From NCBI GenBank assembly GCA_016081115.2, contig JABTTQ020003460.1, positions 1-64,000 on the forward strand: a stretch of 64,000 bases of DNA, given 5' to 3'. A model generated the notes under the pieces. The model had not been told where the DNA came from and searched no databases. It saw only the letters and a list, made by a program, of their open reading frames with translations. Position numbers and translations under genes: made by a program. Below, piece after piece: positions 57,023 through 64,000 of this stretch. Origin of the DNA: Rehmannia glutinosa (lineage: Eukaryota > Streptophyta > Magnoliopsida > Lamiales > Orobanchaceae). The stretch's first letter is position 1, and each line of letters begins with the position of its first letter.

Positions 57023-60000
57023 TAGAGATGTTAAACGGGCGAGCCCAGTGGCCGTTTCCGCTTAAAAAAAAAAAAAGGGTTAGGGCCTTTGTATCTTGGC
57101 CCGTTTAAAATCCGGGCTTTTGCCCGGACGATTAACTCGCAGGCCAAACGGGCTGGCGCCGCGAGACTATTTTTTTTTTTTTTATTTTTTTATATTTTTG
57201 TTTTAAAGATAAAAGAGTGTAAACTAAAAAAAAACACAAAAGTGACAAAATCGAAACGTAAAACCTAATGAAATTGAAACGAAAGTTTGAAACCCTTTTC
57301 AATTCTCGGTTCGCCACCCGATGTAGGACATCGCACGAGTCGAGTCGCCGCTACTCAAGCCCTGTCTCACCACTACCGTCGTCGCCAGTAAATTCGATCG
57401 ATTTTGTTTCAAGCTTGCTTTCGGCTATTCCACGCTGTGAACCCTAATTTCTTAATTCTTCCTTTAGGTAACATCTCGATGTTTACCTTTCTACCATAAC
57501 ATTAAAATTTTCAATTTCAACCGGTTTTTCTTCGGTATTAAGTAAGGGTTTGCGTTTATAGATACGGATATTGGTTTGTGGCATTTGTTTAATAGCCGAA
57601 TCATGGGGTTGTTAATTTGTGGCAATTAAATTAACTTCAATTTGTGGGGATCTATTTTTCTAGCTGATTTTTGTTTATTATGTGCGCTATTTATCGAGAA
57701 GTATGTGTAGTGTGTTATTGATGATTTGGATTAGTTTTTTTCCTTCTTGAAATTGGATTTTGCTTTTATATTTAGTTTAAAGATTGAGGATTCACTACTC
57801 ACTAGCTTATTGTTTTGCTTATATATAGATATATATAAAATAGGTTTATGGGTGATGTTAAGATGAAATTTATATGTTAAGTGGATTTCTGCATGATGCT
57901 TTGATGTTGTTTTATTTACTAAAATGAGTTTTAATTCTTGTGGCGGTAAAGGTGGATCCTCAAAGTTATGACAACGATGAAGTGGAAGTTTTGGAATCCG
58001 TTGCTCCTTCCGATAATGTGAGCTCCGAGAAACCCTCAAAAAGTCTAGAACAAACACCTCGAAGGTATGGAGCAATTTCTCTAAACCGAAAAATGGTAGA
58101 GTGAAGTGTAATGTGTGTGAAAAAGATTATGCTTGGAACGGCTCTAGTTACGGAACTTCTACTCTTACACGTCATATAAATAAGCATCACGAGTGAGTGT
58201 CAAATATAATGATGTGGGTTTGATGTTAAACGATGAAGGGAAATTAAGATCTATGAAGATTGATCCAAAACATGTGAGTGACCTTTTGTCTAAGGCCATT
58301 ATTTCACATGATCTCCCACTTTCCTTTGTGAATACAAATGGATAAGAGAGTTAATCAAGTATTTGAATCGATTCCAAAAACATTAGTAGATTAACAACTA
58401 CTATTGATATTTTAAAGTTGTATCATGTTGAAAAGGAGAAGTTGAATCGTGATATGCTTGATAGTCCTAGTAGAATATGTTTAACATCTGATTGTTAGAC
58501 TGCTTGTACTAGTGAAGGCTATATTTGTTTGACGGCTCATTTTGTTGATTCTAATTGGAAATTGAATAGTAAGATTCATTCTTTCGCAAAAATGGAGCCT
58601 CCACATTCGGGTATGATTTGGCAAGTAAGGTGTATGAGTGTTTGAAAGAATGGGGTATTGATCACAAGATATTTTCTCTTACATTGGGCAATGCTTGACC
58701 AATGATTCTATGCAAAATTTCTTGAAAGAAAGACTTTATCTACAAAATAGTCTTCTTTGCAATGGTCAATTTTTCCATGTAAGATGTGCTCATATCTTGA
58801 ATCTTATTGTTCAAGATGGTTTGAAAGTGGCTAATGAAGCTTTAAACAAAATCGAGAGATAGTATTAAATATGTTAAGGGATCGGGGGGAGGATGAAAAG
58901 CTTTCTTCAACTTGTTAATCAAGTTGGTGGTATTGATACTAAAGTTGGTTTGTGGTTGGATGTACCTACTAGATGGAATTCTACTTATACTATGCTTGAA
59001 AGTGGAATTAAATACAAGCGTGCCTTTAGTAGTCTTCAATTGACCGATAGAAATTATAAGTTTGCTCCGACAAATGAGGAGTATACAAGAGGGGAGAAAA
59101 TGTGTGAGTTCTTGTGCCCATTTTATGTGATTACAAACTTGATTTTTGGAACTTCTTATCAAACCTCCAACTTGTATTTCATGCAAATATGGAAAATAGA
59201 GTGTTTTTTGAAAGCAAATATGGAGAGTGAAAATGAAGACATTAAGAACGCATCTTTGAAAATGAAAGAAAAATTTGATAAGCATTGGAGTGATTACCTT
59301 GGTGCTTGCATTTGGGGCGGTGCTTGATCCTCGGGCAAAATTGGGAATGATAAAATATTGTTACTCCCAACTTGATCAACATTCTTGCCAAGAGAAGATT
59401 GATAATATTAGAAGCAACTTGCAAATGCTTTTTGGTGAATATACGAAGTAGATGTCCTCTACTCAAACAAGTGAAAGTAGCTTCCAAAGTACTCCAATTT
59501 TATCATCTTTTGCTCCTGGTGAGAAAGGAAAGAAACAAGTTGATGATAGTTTGTATGATGTGAGTATTTATTTTGACTTATATGTATATGACATATTCAT
59601 TATTTGTTTGTTTCATTAATTGTTTCTTTTTCTTATTTGTTTATTTCATTTTGTTTAGGTTATGCAAGATTCGCGAGTAAAGCATCAAAGTACCAAAATG
59701 AAAAGTCGCATTGGATCAATATTTGGATGAGCTCCACTTGAATTTCAGTATTTTCCAAAATTAGATATTTTAGAATTTTGGAAAAATTATAAGAAGCGAT
59801 GTCCATCATTATCAATTATGGAATGTGATATATTAAGTATTCCTATCACCACTGTAGCATCCGAGTCCGCATTTAGCATAGGGGCTTGTGTTCTCACTAA
59901 ATATAGAAGTCAACTTCTTGGTAATAATGTTCGGGGTATTATTTGTACTCGTAGTTGGTTACAAGGTTTTGTTGATGGTAAGATTCTTAAAGTTTTATTT

Positions 60001-60425
60001 TACTATTTGATTTCAATTATATATACATATAGATAAATTTCTTACTAACAATTATTTTTTTGTTGTTGTTTTATATATTTTAGATGAAGAAGAATTAGAA
60101 GATGATACTTTGTCCAAGGAAGGATCAAATGTTATGATGATGATGTTTGAATTGTATTTGAATTTTTGTAATTTGAACTTTTAAGACTTTATCCATGTAT
60201 GCAACTATAAACTTTGTGTCACTTTTATTATTGTGGATCATTTAGTTTTGCATATTAAATTTGAATGTTAATGTTATATATGCTTAATTTAAAATTTTAA
60301 GTTTATATATATATATATATTTTAATTTTTTGGCTTCTAGCCCGATAATGGCCCGTTTAGCCCGAAGCCCCGCTAGGGTTGGGGTTAGGTTCACATTTTC
60401 CACCGTATAAAAGTGGCCCGTTTAG
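57023..60425 (+). mobile_element. hAT (Ac-like) transposon with broken transposase
   Basis: The left end reads TAGAGATGTTAAACGGGC, the right end ...GTGGCCCGTTTAGTATA. Both subterminal regions are full of CCCGTTTA and GGGC repeats, as in plant Ac-like hAT elements. It encloses a BED finger and a hAT dimerisation domain. The exact right border and target duplication are unclear; TTTAGTTATA (57008) and TTTAGTATA (60421) may be the duplicated site. Confidence 0.75.
57953..60184 (+). pseudogene. hAT transposase, broken
   Basis: A BED zinc finger (VKCNVCEKDYAW, then GTSTLTRHINKHH) is encoded at about 58062-58195. The catalytic region is riddled with stops at 58200-58860, where pieces such as LTSD, TSEGYICLTAHF and NWKLNSK remain. 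A 144-codon frame 58893-59327 holds LWLDVPTRWNSTYTML. The hAT C-terminal dimerisation domain (SIPITTVASESAFS) is at 59835-59960, and an acidic tail after a likely intron ends at TAA 60182-60184. Many frame breaks and stops make it non-functional. Confidence 0.88.
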
Positions 60426-60429
60426 TATA

Positions 60430-60900
60430 AACTTCTTCAATATTAAATGCAAATAAAGTTTTAAAACCAATTCATGCAACAAGATACTAATTTACGCATT
60501 CTTGACAACCCCCAAACTTAATATATGTTTCGTCCCAAACTTAAAATATGCTTCTTCGACCGGCCGTGCGACCTCGTGTCCCGTTGTGCAATCTGCCCCG
60601 CCGTAGCCCACACGGGCGTGTGGTGGCCACACGGGTGGTGTAGCACTAGACACTTCGGCCCTCTCGCACGGTCAGTGGTCATTGTGGCCTCATACGGCCG
60701 TATGTGGTGATTTTCATTTTTTTAACCCCGGGATTTGTCACAACGTCACTTGGGTTGCCTCCCAAGCGCTAAGTTTTTCGTCTTCATTCGGACTCGATTT
60801 ATAGCATCACTTTTATTGAACCGTGTCGGTTGAAATCTTTGAGCCCTTATATTATGTACCATCCATCAAACAAATGACATCAGATCTTGTTTTCTCGGGT
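60430..60900 (+). mobile_element. Gypsy remnant, 3' side
   Basis: A CG-rich block (60555-60720) with CACACGGGCGTGTGG-type inverted phrases is followed by CACTTGGGTTGCCTCCCAAG. I recall that phrase from the region between pol and the 3' LTR in Athila/Tat elements. It probably belongs to the same insertion as 52430-54759; reverse transcriptase and integrase are missing. Confidence 0.45.
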
Positions 60901-62202
60901 TAAGTTCAAGATCGCTTGGGAATTTGTCCTTTTTTATAAAATTTGATTTTCGTAATTCATTAGTTTAACATTAACTATTTTAATATATGGTCTGTTTTAA
61001 TGTTCAGTTTTTTTTTAGAAAAAAACTTAATAAAATTTGATTTTCGTATTTCATACTTTAAATTACCAGTTTTAATATATTATTTGTTTTAATGTTGAGT
61101 TTTCAAAAAAAATTATAAAATTTGATCTTCATAATTTATAATTTGAACTAATACGTTTTAGTATTTTTTTATTTTAATATATGATAAGTTTTATTTTATA
61201 TTTAAACTAAATCAATAAATATATTTTTAGAGGATTTTCATGGATATTTAGCCCATAATTTATGGGCCTTTTGATTTTATCTATATAAAATATCATTTTT
61301 TATTTGTATGTTGATATTGATTTTGTGCATTTTTTCATAAAGTGTTGTATAATCTAATCGCATACTATTTTGAGATTAGGCCCATTTTTTATAATTATAA
61401 ATTTTACCCTATTTTTAAATTTAAATTTGACCAATAAAGTTGGCATCATAGTGATATTTTAGGGATTTTCGCCACCGATATGGCCCATTCAAAGTTTTCT
61501 TGATTATCGAAACTCATATTTCATGTGATCGTTCATTAGGTTATCATTTAAATTTCGTTTTTATTATATTATTTTTAAATATAATAATTTGATTAAAAAT
61601 TAAATGTTAATAAACATCATTGTGATTATAATTTTGGTATATTTTTGTAAGTGTTAAAGAGATTTGTATTCAATACATGTAACATATTCAAAAATTATTA
61701 TTTCTACAACATAGAGAACGAAAGAACTTTAGCATAAAAATCGAATGACATATTTATAACATGCGATTAAGAACCAAAGTACCAACAAGATTCCACTATA
61801 CTCAAGGTGTATAGGGTCAAGTGGCTTTTTAGCTAAGGATCTTTTTTGGGTAACTTAAAACCAAATTGCAATTTAAAATATATGATGATTTTTCTCAAAT
61901 TCTCAAATGGATTAGTATTTGACTTATCTGTAATGATTTTTCTTTTGTTCTTTTTCTTTTACTTGGATTGTTCTGTTCATCACGAAACACAAGAAATATA
62001 TAGATTAGTTTTATATTAAAAATAGCATTTCATGTTCTTTTTTAATGTAAAAATAATAGCATAATATAGAGACCTATATCTTATCTTTTTGTGTGCTTAT
62101 TGTTTTTCCATGTTAAATTTCATTCAAGACTTTTGCATAACTGAACACAATATAAGCGAGAACATATTCATATGTGATTACAATATAAAAACATATATAT
62201 AT
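60901..62202. other. AT-rich intergenic stretch, no gene seen
   Basis: Three loose repeats of TAAAATTTGATTTTCGTA-like sequence occur at 60938-61140. Otherwise no motif, frame or transposon end was recognised. Confidence 0.5.
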
Positions 62203-62525
62203 AGGATTTGGATCTGGTGAGTCCACATATCTTAGGTGAGTACACGAGACCAAATCGATGCATTGATTTAATTTTTAAACGGTTGAGATTAAACAGATTT
62301 TACTATTTTTTAATAGATAACTTTACAAAAATAAGGACTTTTTGGTAATTTTAATTAATACCAATTTTTGGGAGGAATTTATTTTTGGTAGTGGGCTAGA
62401 AATTAGGAACGGTTAAAGGAGACGTGTTTATCAAAAACAAGAGTCACTAATATCTTGCATATCTTTTCCTCCCAAGTGTTATCTCGGAGACCATCCCTAA
62501 ATTCATCCCTACCGTGAGAAAAGGC

Positions 62526-62780
62526 CGTCCTCTTCCTCCATGGCTTTCGGGAGCTCGGTACTCGTGACACCACCACGGATGCTTCACCTCTCCGCCAAGG
62601 GCTACCGCACCATCGCCCCGACCTCCGTGGCTATGGCGATACCATACCGACGCTTTGACTGACTCTCCAGGATTGGGGCGGGTGTTTACGATGGGGCACG
62701 ATTGGGCGCAATCGTTGCCTGGTGGTTTTGTTCGCCGAGGTCCGATAGAATCGGAGCGTTAACAGCAGCGTGGCTTTTTA
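62526..62780 (+). pseudogene. Epoxide hydrolase gene fragment
   Basis: Translated with small gaps, the block gives VLFLHGF (oxyanion-hole HG region), LHLSAKGYRTIAP then LRGYGDT, and VFTMGHDW followed by AIVAWWF.SPRSDRIGAL, where the Asp of HDWGA is the nucleophile of alpha/beta-fold soluble epoxide hydrolases. The residues normally between GYGDT and the HDWGA strand are mostly deleted, similarity ends soon after, and there is no catalytic His portion. At least five missing bases break the frame. It is a captured or relict fragment, far more GC-rich than its flanks. Confidence 0.75.
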
Positions 62781-63540
62781 GCCTAGAAATCCGTTCGTCA
62801 AAACCGTTTAGGGTTATAGAGACTTAGAGACCGCTTGGTGACGACTTCTATATGTGTAGATTCCAGGTAATTAATATTTATTTTTCATTTTTTAATTTCA
62901 TCAATCATCGATCATTACCACTTAATTATATGTCTTTGGTGCCTAATTAACGAGGCTTTCAAGCTGCTTATTGTTGTTGATAAGTATGCTTATGTATGTT
63001 TTATATTATGCTTATCTATATATTATGCTCTCAAATTAGAGGGTAATTAGTATTGCCATGTTTTTCTAAGGTTGGGGGATTACTTATTGATGTTTTCAAC
63101 CCGCTTATTGTTGTTGATAGTTATGCTTATCTATAGTTTGTTTTATGCTTATACATGTCTTATATTATGCCTATGCTTGGTTGGTTTTTATGTTTATGAA
63201 TGTTTTGTTTGTTAATAAATATTTTATATAAATGACTAATGTCTTTTTTTTTTATAGATTTTACATTTGGAAATGGCAAAAGATGTAATGAATGAGCATA
63301 GGAAGTCGATTTTGGGGAATTTGGCGAAGAGTTTGCTAAATCGAGTTATGACCACAACGAAACGTTATTGTTTCATGTGTGACCTTTTACCATGTGGCGG
63401 TGTGGGCCAGATCCCATCCATCCATCCTAATTAATCAATGGTTGATTATGCCTCAAAATACACCATTTTGTAATTATTTTATATGTAATAAGGGCAAATC
63501 GGTAACTTTCAAAATGGTGTAAAATTAATACCATATTTAA

Positions 63541-63804
63541 TTACCTAAAATCGAGGATATATTCAATATCACCTTTCCATAATGAGATACACCTAATCAT
63601 GAGCAAAAAAATCGGCGTCACCTTCTTCTTCACTATGCATTGACGGAAAATACGAAGAGGGGAAAAATGCGGACCAAAATCACGAAAACAATCTTGTCCG
63701 CCACTTTTGAACAACAAAGAAGGTATACGAAATGGGCAATCATTACAATCAGTCACACCAAACTGACATGTTGATAGAAGAACCAGATGAAGGCTGCGAT
63801 TCAA
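63541..63804 (-). CDS. Hypothetical 87-codon frame, doubtful
   Basis: The minus-strand frame has a Cys/Phe-rich sequence with no recognised motif. It lies in the putative element at the right edge and may be chance. Recorded only because nothing else explains the segment. Confidence 0.15.
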   Translation of the reverse strand: MNRSLHLVLLSTCQFGVTDCNDCPFRIPSLLFKSGGQDCFRDFGPHFSPLRIFRQCIVKKKVTPIFLLMIRCISLWKGDIEYILDFR

Positions 63805-64000
63805 GGGCGTTTTGTCCAGGTATGTGTGTATCTGTTGCGAAAAATAAAAAATTTTCGTTGTTCATCCTATCAACATTATGTGACAAAAACATACATTGTA
63901 ATTTTTTGTTTATTTTGGTGTATAAAATGAAAAAGATTGTGTATGCAGTTAGTGTAATGTTGGTGTATATATATGTATATTATTGTGCACATATAAGCAT

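Larger units (their letters stand above)
62203..64000. mobile_element. Probable DNA element carrying a host-gene fragment, right end outside the window
   Basis: A (TA) run ends at 62202 and is followed by GGATTTGGATCTGGTGAGTC. The layout (TA tract, then GGA....GATC.) matches the termini of Ulp1 elements A and B. An epoxide hydrolase fragment lies inside. The second end is not in view, so the element call is tentative. Confidence 0.4.

Noticed and set aside
63273..63434. 53-codon frame MAKDVMNEHRKSILGNLAKS
   Set aside because: Preceded by an acceptor-like site, but no motif or further exon could be linked; too little to call a gene.

Overview
The window is nuclear DNA from a dicot-like flowering plant. 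Evidence: intron-rich genes with plant-type splice sites, two genes whose products resemble Arabidopsis PP2C35 and SAC3B, and a dense set of plant transposons (SIRE-type Copia, Ty3/gypsy, hAT, Mutator-like, Helitron, tRNA-derived SINE, MITEs). Identifications rest on protein motifs and recall of the families; no search was run.

Layout. 1-2462 is a Mutator-like element cut by the window edge. 2463-5793 is intergenic, with a MITE, a tandem repeat and the leader of the next gene. 5794-7691 (+) is a PP2C phosphatase gene of two exons. 8810-22321 (-) is a SAC3B-type mRNA-export scaffold gene of about 18 exons, convergent with the phosphatase, with MITEs in its introns. 22571-48568 is a transposon block: two Helitron 3' ends face outward and enclose a SINE and two related DNA elements carrying Ulp1-protease remnants. 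Each Ulp1 element is split by a full-length Copia element (25990-33909 and 36659-45119). 49870-50398 (-) holds a compact three-exon gene for a twin CX9C mitochondrial protein, found by joining short exons. 51578-52246 (-) is a decayed duplicate of the SAC3B promoter and first exon. From about 52430 to 60900 lies a nested stack: a Ty3/gypsy remnant is interrupted by a small hAT element, which contains a Mutator-like element, and by a second hAT element with a broken transposase. The right end (62203-64000) looks like an element carrying an epoxide hydrolase fragment.

The host genes read well at protein level but carry roughly a dozen short frame breaks. Every one that could be assigned is a missing base or two, mostly in a short homopolymer. 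The same happens in transposon genes and captured fragments. Consensus error is therefore at least as likely as gene death, and I annotate PP2C and SAC3B as genes with noted breaks.

The most unusual structure is in the Copia LTRs. Between the TATA box and the AATAAA signal each LTR has 5 to 7 short hairpins that almost all share the loop GTGGT. Their stems differ from hairpin to hairpin with compensating changes and G-T (G-U in RNA) pairs, which suggests selection on RNA structure. A second notable structure is the paired cluster of GGCACGATATCGTGCC-like palindromes inside both Mutator-like elements.
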